The position numbers and the translations under genes are program-made. Shown piece by piece: positions 23,427-32,251 of a stretch of 64,000 bases of DNA; position 1 is the stretch's first letter, and every line of letters begins with the position of its first letter. Origin of the DNA: Variovorax sp. PAMC 28711. GTDB lineage: Bacteria; Pseudomonadota; Gammaproteobacteria; Burkholderiales; Burkholderiaceae_C. The notes beneath the pieces were generated by a model, which worked only from the letters and a program-made list of their open reading frames with translations, did not search any database and had not been told where the DNA came from. The DNA lies in assembly GCF_001577265.1 (NCBI RefSeq), contig NZ_CP014517.1, forward strand, positions 1,727,001 through 1,791,000, given 5' to 3'.

Positions 23427-24062
23427 GTGACCTACGCGGTCAAGGAGATCTTCTACACACTGCAGGGCGAAGGCGCGAACGCCGGTCGCCCGGCCGTGTT
23501 CTGCCGTTTTGCCGGCTGCAACCTGTGGACCGGCCGCGAGCAAGACCGTGCAACCGCGGTCTGCCAGTTCTGCGACACCGAGTTCGTCGGCACCGACGGC
23601 ACGTCCGGTGGCAAGTACAAAAGCGCCGACGCGCTGGCCGACCAGATCGCCAGCGAATGGACGCCCGCATCAGCTGCAGAGCGCTTCTGCGTGCTCACCG
23701 GCGGCGAGCCGCTGCTGCAGGTCGACGAGGCCTTGTTGCAGGCACTGCACGCGCGCGGCTTCCAGATCGCGGTCGAGACCAACGGCACGGTCGAAGTGCC
23801 TGCAGGGATCGATTGGGTCTGCGTGAGCCCCAAGGCCGGCGCCACCCTTCTCGTGCACGCGGGCGATGAACTCAAGGTCGTGGTGCCGCAGCCGGGGCTG
23901 GATCTGGATGCCTTGGCGGCGCTGCCCTTCGGCCACCGCTTGCTGCAACCGATGGACGGGCCGCTGCAGCGCGACAACACCGCGTGGGCGATCCGATATT
24001 GCCTGGCCGATCCGCGCTGGCGGCTCAGCGTGCAGACCCACAAGGTCGTGGGCATCCGATGA
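23427..24062 (+). CDS. queE: 7-carboxy-7-deazaguanine synthase
   Basis: 211 residues. Radical SAM enzyme of queuosine precursor synthesis. YTLQGEGANAGRPAVFCR is the N-terminal signature. The cluster cysteines are spaced widely (CNLWTGREQDRATAVCQFC), the CX14CX2C form known from Burkholderia QueE instead of CX3CX2C. VLTGGEPLLQ follows. The start is GTG at 23427 after GGGCGGTGGC; its stop overlaps queD as ATGA. Confidence 0.93.
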   Translation: MTYAVKEIFYTLQGEGANAGRPAVFCRFAGCNLWTGREQDRATAVCQFCDTEFVGTDGTSGGKYKSADALADQIASEWTPASAAERFCVLTGGEPLLQVDEALLQALHARGFQIAVETNGTVEVPAGIDWVCVSPKAGATLLVHAGDELKVVVPQPGLDLDALAALPFGHRLLQPMDGPLQRDNTAWAIRYCLADPRWRLSVQTHKVVGIR

Positions 24063-24430
24063 AGTACGAGATTTCGCAGCGCTTCTTTTTTGATGCGGCG
24101 CACACGCTGCGGCGCCAGATCGACACCGACAGCAGTGCGCGCATCCACGGTCACACCTACCAGAGCGAAGTGGCGCTGCGCGGCACGCCCGATCCGGCGA
24201 CCGGCATGGTGGTCGATCTGGGGGCGTTGAGGGCGGAACTCAAAAGCCTGCGCGAGCGGCTCGATCACCGGTTTCTCGACGAGGTCGACGGCATCGGCGC
24301 GCCGACCCTCGAAAACCTGTGTGCTTACATCGTGGAGGCGCTGGCCGGCAGCGGCTTGCCGCTCTGCCGCGTCTCGGTGTGGCGCGACGGCATCGGCGAC
24401 CGTTGCGACCTGTGGCTGGATCAGGACTGA
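24059..24430 (+). CDS. queD: QueD/PTPS-like protein lacking the catalytic cysteine
   Basis: 123 residues of the 6-pyruvoyl-tetrahydropterin synthase fold. The zinc histidines are present (FDAAHTL and RIHGHTY) and so is the ERLDHRFLDE block with catalytic Asp-His. The position that is the catalytic Cys in E. coli QueD (Cys-Gly-Arg-Leu-His-Gly-His) is Ser here (SARIHGH). Coupling to queE makes 6-carboxytetrahydropterin synthase the likeliest job, but the missing Cys means activity should not be assumed. Confidence 0.8.
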   Translation: MKYEISQRFFFDAAHTLRRQIDTDSSARIHGHTYQSEVALRGTPDPATGMVVDLGALRAELKSLRERLDHRFLDEVDGIGAPTLENLCAYIVEALAGSGLPLCRVSVWRDGIGDRCDLWLDQD

Positions 24431-24510
24431 CGGGGGACCGGACGGCGGGTCGGGGGGCCCGAACGCTTGTCGTCGGCGCGAACCAGAATGGTGCGGGTGG
24501 AATGACTCAT
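24421..24510 (-). CDS. Possible 29-residue peptide
   Basis: MSHSTRTILVRADDKRSGPP and nine more residues, Arg-rich. GGAG sits six bases before the ATG, which is the only positive sign. Its last codons overlap the queD stop on the opposite strand. No promoter or homolog recognised. The rest of 24511-24684 holds nothing I can support. Confidence 0.15.
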   Translation of the reverse strand: MSHSTRTILVRADDKRSGPPTRRPVPRQS

Positions 24511-24684
24511 GGGGTGCTCCAGATACTTTGAGGCAGCCCGGGCTGGGCCTGCGTCTTCTGGCAACGCGGCGCCCCCGAGTCGCGTTGACGAGCGGTGCAC
24601 CGACACACCGGATCGATACCCATCTTTACGCTCTTGCGGCATTGCGGGTACAACCGACAGCCCTGCTCTACACGACCGACATCC

Positions 24685-26232
24685 ATGGACTCCTTCCTCA
24701 CCGCCATGGCGCGCGACTTCGGCGCCATTGCCGACCTGATCCGCCTCCACGCCCAGACCCGTCCGGACAGCCTTGCGCTGCAAGACAGCAAGTCCTCGCT
24801 CACTTACGGTCAGCTCGACGCGCTGATGGACCGGATCGCCGCCAGCCTGCAACGCGACGGCTTGAAAGCCGGTGATGCGATCGCGATTTGCGCCGCCGCA
24901 TCGGTCTCCTACGCCGCCGTGTTCCTCGGTGCCTTGCGAGCGGGCGTGGCTGTCGCGCCGCTGGCGCCCGGCTCTACGCCCGCCAGCCTCCTCCGCATGA
25001 TGGAAGACGCCGAGGCGCGCCTGCTCTTCACCGACATGGCCGCGGTCGAGACACTGGGCCCGACACAGGACGGAACGCCGCTGCGCATCGCGATCGACGG
25101 TTCCGCCGCCGGCCGCGGGCTCGATGACTGGCTGGCCGCACCGGGCGCGCGCCCGGCCGAGGTCTCGCCGGCACCCGGCTGGCCTTTCAACATCATCTAT
25201 TCCTCGGGCACCACCGGCGACCCGAAAGGCATCGTGCAAGGCCACGGGATGCGCTGGGCACATGTGCAACGCGGCGGCAAGTACGAATACAGCCCGGAGA
25301 CGGTCACGCTGCTCTCGACGCCGCTCTACTCCAACACCACGCTCGTCGTGTTCTTCCCGACGATCGCGTTCGGCGGCCGCGTCATCCTGATGCCGAAATT
25401 CGATGCCGCCGGCTATCTGCAACTCGCGCAACAGCACCGCGTGACGCACACGATGCTGGTGCCCGTGCAATACCAGCGGCTGATGGCGCATCCCGCCTTC
25501 GACGCGCACGACCTCTCTGCCTACCGGTTCAAGTTCAGCACCAGCGCACCCTTTAACGCGGCGCTGAAGGCCGACGTACTCGCGCGCTGGCCGGGCGGAC
25601 TGATCGAGTTCTACGGCATGACCGAAGGCGGCGGCACCTGCATCCTCGAGGCGCACCTGCACCCGACCAAGCTGCACACCGTCGGGCAGCCGGCCGAAGG
25701 CAGCGACATCCGCCTCATCGACGAGGAAGGCTGCGAAGTCGCGCCCGGTGCCGATGGCGAGGTGGTCGGCAGTTCGGCCGGCATGATGACCGGCTACCAC
25801 CGCCAGCCCGAGAAGACGCGCGAAGCCGAATGGTTCGACGCCACCGGCAAGCGCTTCATCCGCACCGGCGACGTGGGCCGTTTCGATGCCGACGGCTTTC
25901 TCACCCTGTTCGATCGCAAGAAGGACATGGTCATCAGCGGCGGTTTCAATATCTACCCGAGCGATCTGGAAGCCGTGGTGCGCGCACATCCCGCCGTCGC
26001 CGACGTCGCCGTGGTCGGCGTGCCTTCCGTGCAATGGGGCGAGACGCCGGTGGCCTTCGTGGTGCGCCGGCCCGGCGACGACACGCCGGCCGACGCGCTG
26101 CTGCAATGGACCAACGACCAGCTCGGCAAGACCCAGCGCCTGGCCTCGCTCGAATTCATCGACGAGTTGCCGCGCAGCGCGATCGGCAAGGTGCTCAAGC
26201 GCGAGCTGCGCGATTTGCATGCCCGCCGCTGA
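24685..26232 (+). CDS. AMP-binding acyl-CoA synthetase (ANL superfamily)
   Basis: 515 residues. Activates a carboxylic acid with ATP and, in most relatives, CoA. IIYSSGTTGDPKGIVQGH is the phosphate-binding loop, EFYGMTEGGG the A5 motif, FIRTGDVGRFDADGF with DRKKDMVISGGFNIYPSD the A7-A8 hinge, and RSAIGKVLKREL holds the catalytic Lys near the C terminus. Substrate unknown. A transporter gene starts 14 bases before its stop, so uptake of the acid substrate is a fair guess. Confidence 0.9.
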   Translation: MDSFLTAMARDFGAIADLIRLHAQTRPDSLALQDSKSSLTYGQLDALMDRIAASLQRDGLKAGDAIAICAAASVSYAAVFLGALRAGVAVAPLAPGSTPASLLRMMEDAEARLLFTDMAAVETLGPTQDGTPLRIAIDGSAAGRGLDDWLAAPGARPAEVSPAPGWPFNIIYSSGTTGDPKGIVQGHGMRWAHVQRGGKYEYSPETVTLLSTPLYSNTTLVVFFPTIAFGGRVILMPKFDAAGYLQLAQQHRVTHTMLVPVQYQRLMAHPAFDAHDLSAYRFKFSTSAPFNAALKADVLARWPGGLIEFYGMTEGGGTCILEAHLHPTKLHTVGQPAEGSDIRLIDEEGCEVAPGADGEVVGSSAGMMTGYHRQPEKTREAEWFDATGKRFIRTGDVGRFDADGFLTLFDRKKDMVISGGFNIYPSDLEAVVRAHPAVADVAVVGVPSVQWGETPVAFVVRRPGDDTPADALLQWTNDQLGKTQRLASLEFIDELPRSAIGKVLKRELRDLHARR

Positions 26233-27340
26233 TGGCCCGCAGACACCACCGGCAGAGCGCAGCGGCAACGGCCTGCTCTGGGTGCTGGTCGCCGTGGCGA
26301 TCGCCTTCGCCTTCATCCGGCCGCGCGCACCGCTCGACACCCTGAAGCTGGTCGACTGGCAAACCGTCGGCGCGCTGGCGGGGTTGCTCGCCATCACGCA
26401 GGGCGTGGAGAAGAGCGGCATGCTGCAAGCGACCGCGCAACGGCTGCTCGGCAAGATGACCGACCTGCGCAGCCTCGCCTTCCTGCTGACCGCCGGTGCT
26501 GCGGTGCTCTCGGCGCTGGTCACCAACGACGTGAGCCTGTTCCTGCTGGTGCCTCTCACCCGCGTGCTCGCGACGCAAGCGCATTTGCCGCTGGCCAGAC
26601 TCGTGGTGCTCGAGGCACTCGCAGTGAACGCCGGCTCGGCCCTCACACCGATCGGCAACCCGCAAAACCTCTACCTCTGGCATCGGTCGGGCGTGAGTTT
26701 CTTCGGCTTCATGGGCATGATGGCGCCGACCGTCGCCGTCATGCTGTTCTGGCTCTTCGTGGCAGTGTGGTTTCTCGTGCCGCGCACGCCCATCACGCTC
26801 AAGCCCGCGACCGAAACGGCGCCTGTGCAGCCCCGGCTGCTCACGCTCGCCGGCGTGTTGTTCCTCGCCTTCGTGATCGCGCTCGACCGGCACTGGCTGC
26901 TGGCCGCCCTCGGCGTGGTGTTCGGCGCGTTCCTGCTCTTCTATCCGCGCGTGCTGCGCGGCGTCGACTGGGCGCTGCTGGCGATCATCGCGCTGATGTT
27001 CGTCGACCTGCGCCAGCTCGCGGAGCTGCCGGCCATCGCCGCGCAGCTGAAGCAATGGCCGATCGCCGAAGGCTGGCGGGCCTACCTCGCCGCGGTCGTC
27101 ACTTCGCAATTCATCAGCAACGTGCCGGCCGCGATCCTGCTCGACGGCCCGGTGCGCGACCTGCCTGCACTGGCCGCCGGCGTGAGCGTCGGTGGCTTTG
27201 GCTGCGTGCTCGGCTCGCTCGCCAACCTCATCGCGCTTCGACTTGCGCGCCTTCCGCACGGCCTGGCCGAGTTCCACAAGATCAGCATCCCGTTCATGAT
27301 CGTTTGCGCCGCGTCGGCCTTGCTGTTGCGTCTCGGCTGA
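26219..27340 (+). CDS. SLC13/ArsB-type (ion transporter superfamily) membrane transporter
   Basis: 373 residues with about ten membrane segments. NAGSALTPIGNPQNLYLW and SQFISNVPAAILLDG are the paired re-entrant loop signatures of the NhaD/ArsB/SLC13 superfamily, and LVTNDVSLFLLVPLT adds the third block. Likely moves an anion, perhaps an organic acid, with protons or sodium. Start at 26219 (MPAADG) overlaps the synthetase end by 14 bases. Confidence 0.85.
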   Translation: MPAADGPQTPPAERSGNGLLWVLVAVAIAFAFIRPRAPLDTLKLVDWQTVGALAGLLAITQGVEKSGMLQATAQRLLGKMTDLRSLAFLLTAGAAVLSALVTNDVSLFLLVPLTRVLATQAHLPLARLVVLEALAVNAGSALTPIGNPQNLYLWHRSGVSFFGFMGMMAPTVAVMLFWLFVAVWFLVPRTPITLKPATETAPVQPRLLTLAGVLFLAFVIALDRHWLLAALGVVFGAFLLFYPRVLRGVDWALLAIIALMFVDLRQLAELPAIAAQLKQWPIAEGWRAYLAAVVTSQFISNVPAAILLDGPVRDLPALAAGVSVGGFGCVLGSLANLIALRLARLPHGLAEFHKISIPFMIVCAASALLLRLG

Positions 27341-27374
27341 ACGGGGCATTCGCGGGCTCGCATAAGCTCAGCGG

Positions 27375-28220
27375 ATGCCCGCTTCCTACCTCTACGCGCT
27401 GGGGGCGATCGCGCTCTGGGCCCTGCTCGCTTCGCTCGGCACGGCGCTCTCGCACCTTCCACCCTTTCTGCTCACAGGCTTGGCACTCACCCTTGGGAGC
27501 CTGCTGAGCCTGCCGAGCGTGCTGCGCGATCGCGCCGCGTGGAAGGTGCCGCCCCTCACGCTGGCACTTGGCATCTACGGCCTCTTCGGCTTTCACTTCC
27601 TGCTCTTCATCGCGCTGCGCCATGCGCCGCCGGTGGAAGCCAATCTCGTCAACTACCTCTGGCCGCTCTTGATGGTGGTGCTCGCGCCGGTGCTGTTGCG
27701 CGGTGTGTCGTTGCGCGCGCTGCATGTGGTGGCGGCATTGCTGGGCTTCGTCGGCGCGGCCATCGCGATCCTCGGCGCGCGCAACGATGCAGGTCACGCG
27801 AGCGGCGAAACCTGGGGCTTCGCGCTCGCGGCCTGCTCGGCTTTCATCTGGGCGAGCTATTCGCTCTGGACACAACGTGTGCCAGCGTTTCCGACCGCGG
27901 CCATCGGCCTGTTCGGTCTGGTGTCGGGCCTGCTCTCGCTGGCCTGCCACGCGCTACTGGAACCGTCGGTGGCGCTGTCGATGGGCGACGGGCTGCTGGT
28001 CGCGCTGTGCGGGCTCGGCCCGCTGGGCGCCGCGTTCTATCTGTGGGACATGGCCCTCAAGCGCGGCGATGCGCGGCAGATCGGCATCCTGAGCTACCTC
28101 ACGCCGCTGGCATCGACGGCGTTGCTGCTCGTGGTCACCGGACGGCCGCTGAGCTGGACGATCGCGCTGGCGGCAGCGCTGATCATTTCCGCAGCCGTCA
28201 TGGGAACGCGGGCGCGTTAG
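27375..28220 (+). CDS. EamA-family (DMT superfamily) exporter
   Basis: 281 residues, about ten membrane helices in two EamA repeats. Segments such as FHFLLFIALRHAPPVEANLV, NYLWPLLMVVLAPVLL and GPLGAAFYLWDMALKRGDA resemble YddG-like aromatic amino-acid exporters. The C-terminal repeat has GILSYLTPLASTALLLVVTG. Stands 34 bases after the transporter gene, and may be a separate unit. Convergent with the lipoprotein gene. Confidence 0.88.
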   Translation: MPASYLYALGAIALWALLASLGTALSHLPPFLLTGLALTLGSLLSLPSVLRDRAAWKVPPLTLALGIYGLFGFHFLLFIALRHAPPVEANLVNYLWPLLMVVLAPVLLRGVSLRALHVVAALLGFVGAAIAILGARNDAGHASGETWGFALAACSAFIWASYSLWTQRVPAFPTAAIGLFGLVSGLLSLACHALLEPSVALSMGDGLLVALCGLGPLGAAFYLWDMALKRGDARQIGILSYLTPLASTALLLVVTGRPLSWTIALAAALIISAAVMGTRAR

Positions 28221-28221
28221 C

Positions 28222-28743
28222 TCACTGCGCGGCGGCTGGCGTTTGCGCCGCCGTCGCCAATGGGCGTGCCAGCTTCATCTGCTCGGGCGTGAGCGACGCC
28301 GTCGACACGATCGTCAGGCTGTCACCACGCGAAGAAGTCTTGGCCGTCTTCGATTCCAGCGTGCTGCTCACGGTTTCCGGGAACACGTACATCGCGCCGG
28401 TCGCCGGGTCGACGCCGATCATCCCGATCAGACCGCCGAACAGGAGGTTGCCGATGTACCAGCCGCTCACCGTCGACTCGAGCTTCACTTCGGTCGAGGC
28501 GAAGCCTTCCTTGGCGAAGGTGATCGTGTAGACCTCGGACTTGAAGTAGCCGGCGCCGCGATTGACCTGCAAGGTCAGCGGCGTCACGCCGTTGTGGACC
28601 GTGACACCGGCCCGGTTGACGACCAGCGCCGTGGCACCGTCGGGCACGCTGCTGATCGTGATGGCCTGCGTCTTGCCGTTGAAGATACTGGCACAGCCGG
28701 ACAACGCCAGCACCACGGCACCTGCCGCGAAAAATCGCTTCAT
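28222..28743 (-). CDS. Outer-membrane-type lipoprotein with PEGA-like region
   Basis: 173 residues. The signal peptide ends in the lipobox LSGC, with the lipid-bearing Cys at about 18. Next come GKTQAITISSVPDGATALV and TPLTLQVNRGAG, the beta-rich pattern of PEGA domains, then a hydrophobic glycine-rich stretch (NLLFGGLIGMIGVDPATGA). Serine follows the cysteine (CASIF) at position +2, giving no inner-membrane retention signal. Function unknown. Confidence 0.8.
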   Translation of the reverse strand: MKRFFAAGAVVLALSGCASIFNGKTQAITISSVPDGATALVVNRAGVTVHNGVTPLTLQVNRGAGYFKSEVYTITFAKEGFASTEVKLESTVSGWYIGNLLFGGLIGMIGVDPATGAMYVFPETVSSTLESKTAKTSSRGDSLTIVSTASLTPEQMKLARPLATAAQTPAAAQ

Positions 28744-28801
28744 GAGTCACTCCCTGATTGTTTTGTAACGGCTTGATACTAGCCGAACAAAGGGCGTGTT
28801 C

Positions 28802-31162
28802 TCAGAGCGCCAGCACCAACCGGCTGCTGCAGGCGCGCGAACAGCAGGCCATCATTCGCGTGTCGGCTTCGCGCTCGCCGCGCGTGAGCACCACGTCGCG
28901 GTGATCAACTTTTCCGGCGAGCACGCGCACTTCGCACGAGCCGCAGAGGCCTTCCTCGCAATCGCTCTGCACATCGATGTTGGCGGCGCGCAGCGCGGTC
29001 AGCAGGGTCTGGTCGGCCGGTACGTGGACCACGATGCCGGAGTCTTTGAGTTCGACATCGAAGGCGTGTTCGCGCGACGGATCGAGCGTGCCGAGCTTCG
29101 ACTCGAAGTGCTCGACGTGCAACGCGTCTTCGGGCCAATTCGCAGCGGCGCAATGCAATGCGAGCGCATCGAGCATGCGCGCCGGGCCGCAGGCGTAGAC
29201 CTGCGTGTCGGCGCTCGGCGTGGCGAGCAGCGCGGCGAGGTCGTTGCGGCGGCCTTCCTCCTGCGCATGGACCACGAGCCTATCGCCATGCAGCGCGCCG
29301 AGTTCATCGACGAAAGCCATGGCGGCGCGCGAGCGGCCGCTGTAGTGCAGCGCGTAGTCGATGCCCAGCACCTTCGCGCGCCGCGCCATCGCGCTCACCG
29401 GCGTGATGCCGATGCCGCCGGCGATGAAGATGAGTTTGTTCGCCGATTCGTCGAGGTGAAAGTGATTGCGCGGTCCGCGGATCCGGAGCTTGTCGCCAGG
29501 CTTGACGTTCGCGTGCACCCACGACGATCCACCGCGGCTGGAGGGGTCGCGCAGCACCGCAATTTCGAACGCGTGCGCATCCGACGGATCGCCACACAGT
29601 GAGTACTGGCGCGACACGTCCGGGTGGCCGCATTCGATGTCGATGTGCGAGCCCGGCGCCCAGCGCGGCATCGGCCGGCTGTCGGGCGCGACGAGGCGCA
29701 GCTTCACGATGCCATCGGCCACGGGTGTCACCCTGTCCACCACCACCGGCCGCGTGATCGCGCCCCGTGACGGCTCGCCGATGCGCACCGGCATCGGCGT
29801 TTCGGGATGCCTCAGCGCGGGCTGTGCACGCTCGGGATTCAGCGACGGATCCCATTCAACCCACAGATGCTCTGGCCCGCGGAACGAGGTGTTCGGCACG
29901 TACGAAAAGGTCTGCACCGAGAGCGTCATGTGCGGCAGGCGGCGCGCGAATTCCTCCATGAAGATCTGCATCTCCATGCGCGCCAGGTTCTTGCCCATGC
30001 ACTGGTGCGAGCCGTAGCCGAAAGTGAGGTGGTCGCTCGCGTTGTCGCGCCGGATGTCGAACAGATCGCCGTCGGCGAAATGCCCTTCGTCGTGGTTGGC
30101 CGACGAGGTGACGATCAACAGCTTGGAGCCCGCCGGCAGATCGACGCCGCCGACCTGTGCATCGGCCGTGACCATGCGCCGCCAGGCTGCGACCGAGCCG
30201 TTATGGCGCAGGCACTCTTCGACCGCGTTCGGGATCAGGCTCGGGTCTTCGCAGACCTCGCGCCACACGTCGGGGTGCTGCAGCAGCAGCTTCATCGCGT
30301 TGGCCGTCGCGTTCGCCGTGGTTTCGTGCGCAGCCACGATGCCGGCCATCATCATCGAGTGCAGGTACGAGTCGGTGACGACCTCGGGCAGGTCGCGCTG
30401 CTTGCGCAAGCCGTACTGCATCCAGCCGCCGCCTTCCGGGTTCTCCCGCATTTTGTCGAGCACCTTGCCGGCGAACTGCCAGAAGTTGCCGACCGCATGC
30501 GCGACCGCGACCTGCTCTTCCGGCTTCGGCCGGCCCCAGGTGTTGACGGTGTGCGCGATGGAATATTTGCGCAGCGTGTCCATGTCTTCCTCGGGCACGC
30601 CGAGGAAATGCAGCGCCACGGTGAGCGGGATCTCCCACAGCATCTGGTCGACCAGATCGGCCCGCCCGTCGTCGATGAAACGGTCGACGTACTCACGCGC
30701 GAGCGCGCGCACCATCGGTTCGTGGTGCCTGAGCGCTTCGGGCGTGAACGGGTCCATCAACGCGCGGCGGCGCGGCATGTGCGCGGGCTCGTCCTCGTTG
30801 ACCAGCGTGCGGTTCAGCGCGAAGCCGTAGCTCGCGAGCACCGCGTTGGCCTCGTCGCCGGTCGGCGTGATCTTCTCCAGCGCGATCGACGGGCTGAAGG
30901 TGATGTTGTCGCGGAAGATCGCCTTGATGTCGTCGTAGCGCGTGACGACCCAGTAGCCCAGCTTCGGGCTCCAGAAGATCGGCTCCTGCTCGCGCGCCCA
31001 GCGCACGTACTCGGGCGGGTCCTGCTGGTAGCCGTCTTCGAACGGGTCGAAGTCGGCCGCGCGCTGGCTCACGGGGCAACCCGTCGGCGTGCGGGCGTCC
31101 GAAAGCGGAGCATGGGCCACCGGGCAGCCGCCGGCGGGGCGGGCCACTTCAACCGTCGTCAT
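28802..31162 (-). CDS. Self-sufficient cytochrome P450 fused to a phthalate-dioxygenase-type reductase (CYP116B-like)
   Basis: 786 residues in three parts. 1-440 is a P450: heme ligand Cys near 388 in FGYGSHQCMGKNLAR, and an I-helix with GIVAAHETTANA near 275. About 465-690 is an FMN/NAD reductase: RQYSLCGDP binds flavin, FIAGGIGITPVSAMAR binds nucleotide. About 700-786 is a plant-type 2Fe-2S domain: CEEGLCGSC near 733-741 and the last cysteine near 773. This is the class VII architecture of P450RhF, which hydroxylates or dealkylates small molecules with electrons from NAD(P)H and no partner protein. It starts 15 bases after a TctC-type gene, so the two are co-transcribed. Confidence 0.95.
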   Translation of the reverse strand: MTTVEVARPAGGCPVAHAPLSDARTPTGCPVSQRAADFDPFEDGYQQDPPEYVRWAREQEPIFWSPKLGYWVVTRYDDIKAIFRDNITFSPSIALEKITPTGDEANAVLASYGFALNRTLVNEDEPAHMPRRRALMDPFTPEALRHHEPMVRALAREYVDRFIDDGRADLVDQMLWEIPLTVALHFLGVPEEDMDTLRKYSIAHTVNTWGRPKPEEQVAVAHAVGNFWQFAGKVLDKMRENPEGGGWMQYGLRKQRDLPEVVTDSYLHSMMMAGIVAAHETTANATANAMKLLLQHPDVWREVCEDPSLIPNAVEECLRHNGSVAAWRRMVTADAQVGGVDLPAGSKLLIVTSSANHDEGHFADGDLFDIRRDNASDHLTFGYGSHQCMGKNLARMEMQIFMEEFARRLPHMTLSVQTFSYVPNTSFRGPEHLWVEWDPSLNPERAQPALRHPETPMPVRIGEPSRGAITRPVVVDRVTPVADGIVKLRLVAPDSRPMPRWAPGSHIDIECGHPDVSRQYSLCGDPSDAHAFEIAVLRDPSSRGGSSWVHANVKPGDKLRIRGPRNHFHLDESANKLIFIAGGIGITPVSAMARRAKVLGIDYALHYSGRSRAAMAFVDELGALHGDRLVVHAQEEGRRNDLAALLATPSADTQVYACGPARMLDALALHCAAANWPEDALHVEHFESKLGTLDPSREHAFDVELKDSGIVVHVPADQTLLTALRAANIDVQSDCEEGLCGSCEVRVLAGKVDHRDVVLTRGEREADTRMMACCSRACSSRLVLAL

Positions 31163-31177
31163 CGCGATCCTTCCCGG

Positions 31178-32146
31178 TCAGTCCAACGTGATTTTCAGGT
31201 CCGTGATGAGCTTCTGCCACTTCGTGGTTTCGGCCTTCAGCAACGCCGCGAACTGCGCCGGCGTGTTGCCGACCGGCTCCACGCCGAAGTCCGTCAGCTT
31301 CTTGTGAACGGCGGGGTCGTTGATCGCGGCCACCACCTGCTTGTTGATCGCGGCGATGGTCTCGGGCGGCGTCGCGGCGGGCACCACCAGGCCGACGAGC
31401 GCGGCGGCTTCGACGTTCTTGTAGCCGAGCTCTGCGAAGGTCGGCACGTCGGGCAGCTGTGGCAGGCGCGTCGCGTTGGCCACGGCCAGCGCCTTGACCT
31501 TGCCGCCCTTGATGAAGCCGGCACCGGCCGCGAGGTCGACCATCATCGCGGGCACCTGGCCGCCGGCCACGTCGGCCAGTGCCGGTGCGGCGCCGCGGTA
31601 CGGCGCGTGGACCATGAAGAGGCCCGCTTCCGACTTGAGCAGTTCCATCGCCAGGTGGTGCGGGCTGCCCGCGCCGGCCGAGGCGTAGTTGAGGCCGCCT
31701 GGCTTGGCCTTGGCCTGCGCGATGAAGTCCTTCGCGCTGGTCACGTTGATGCCGGGACCGACCACCAGGATCATCGGGAAGCGCCCCATCAGCGTGACGG
31801 GTGCCAGGTCCTTCGTCGGGTTGTAGCTGAGCGACTTGTACAGCACCGGGTTGAACACGAGCGTGCCGTTGTCGGCCGAGAGCACCGTGTAGCCGTCGGC
31901 CGCAGAGCGCGCGACTTCGGCGGCGCCCAGCGCGGTGTTGCCGCCCGGCTTGTTGTCGACCAGCACCGGCTGGCTCACCGCGGTGGACCAAGGCTGGCCG
32001 ATGGTGCGGGCCAGGAAGTCGGAGCCGCCGCCGGCCGCGTAAGGCACGACCCAACGAATCGGCTTGGTCGGGTAGCCCTGCGCGAAGGCGCTCGTGGCTG
32101 CGATGAGGGGGAGTGCCATCAGGCCGATCGCCAGCAATTTTTTCAT
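31178..32146 (-). CDS. TctC-family (Bug) periplasmic solute-binding protein
   Basis: 322 residues. The signal peptide MKKLLAIGLMALPLIAATSA is cut near 23. PIRWVVPYAAGGGSDFLAR is the family's ligand-loop signature, DNKPGGNTALGAAEVA the second block. Such proteins capture carboxylates or aromatics; the family has expanded in Bordetella, Variovorax and relatives and is often without its own membrane partners, as here. GGAGACAAC precedes the ATG at 32146. The longer frame crosses the divergent regulator promoter and is rejected. Confidence 0.93.
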   Translation of the reverse strand: MKKLLAIGLMALPLIAATSAFAQGYPTKPIRWVVPYAAGGGSDFLARTIGQPWSTAVSQPVLVDNKPGGNTALGAAEVARSAADGYTVLSADNGTLVFNPVLYKSLSYNPTKDLAPVTLMGRFPMILVVGPGINVTSAKDFIAQAKAKPGGLNYASAGAGSPHHLAMELLKSEAGLFMVHAPYRGAAPALADVAGGQVPAMMVDLAAGAGFIKGGKVKALAVANATRLPQLPDVPTFAELGYKNVEAAALVGLVVPAATPPETIAAINKQVVAAINDPAVHKKLTDFGVEPVGNTPAQFAALLKAETTKWQKLITDLKITLD

Positions 32147-32188
32147 GTTGTCTCCAGTGCGGGTTGCGGGTTGAGTTCGAGGGGTAAC

Positions 32189-32201
32189 TACGGATTGCGT
32201 A
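32189..32201. promoter_or_regulatory. Imperfect IclR-type palindrome (upstream site)
   Basis: TACGGA, one base, TGCGTA: one mismatch from the perfect palindrome 20 bp downstream. It lies in the divergent gap between the tctC-type and iclR-type genes, nearer the former. Reading it as an operator is inference. Confidence 0.6.
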
Positions 32202-32208
32202 ATTTTGA

Positions 32209-32221
32209 TACGCATTGCGTA
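32209..32221. promoter_or_regulatory. Perfect IclR-type palindrome (downstream site)
   Basis: TACGCA, one base, TGCGTA: a perfect 6-bp inverted repeat 30 bases before the regulator start. Paired with the site at 32189-32201 at a 20-bp centre-to-centre distance, two helical turns, so two dimers would sit on the same DNA face, as IclR-type regulators often do. Confidence 0.65.
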
Positions 32222-32251
32222 ATATTCCTTTTGGTGTTTACCCTTCTTCCG

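Noticed and set aside
24421..26658. Minus-strand 745-codon open frame opposite the acyl-CoA synthetase and transporter
   Set aside because: Antisense shadow of GC-rich coding DNA; no conserved motifs, and the plus strand encodes complete ANL and transporter proteins.
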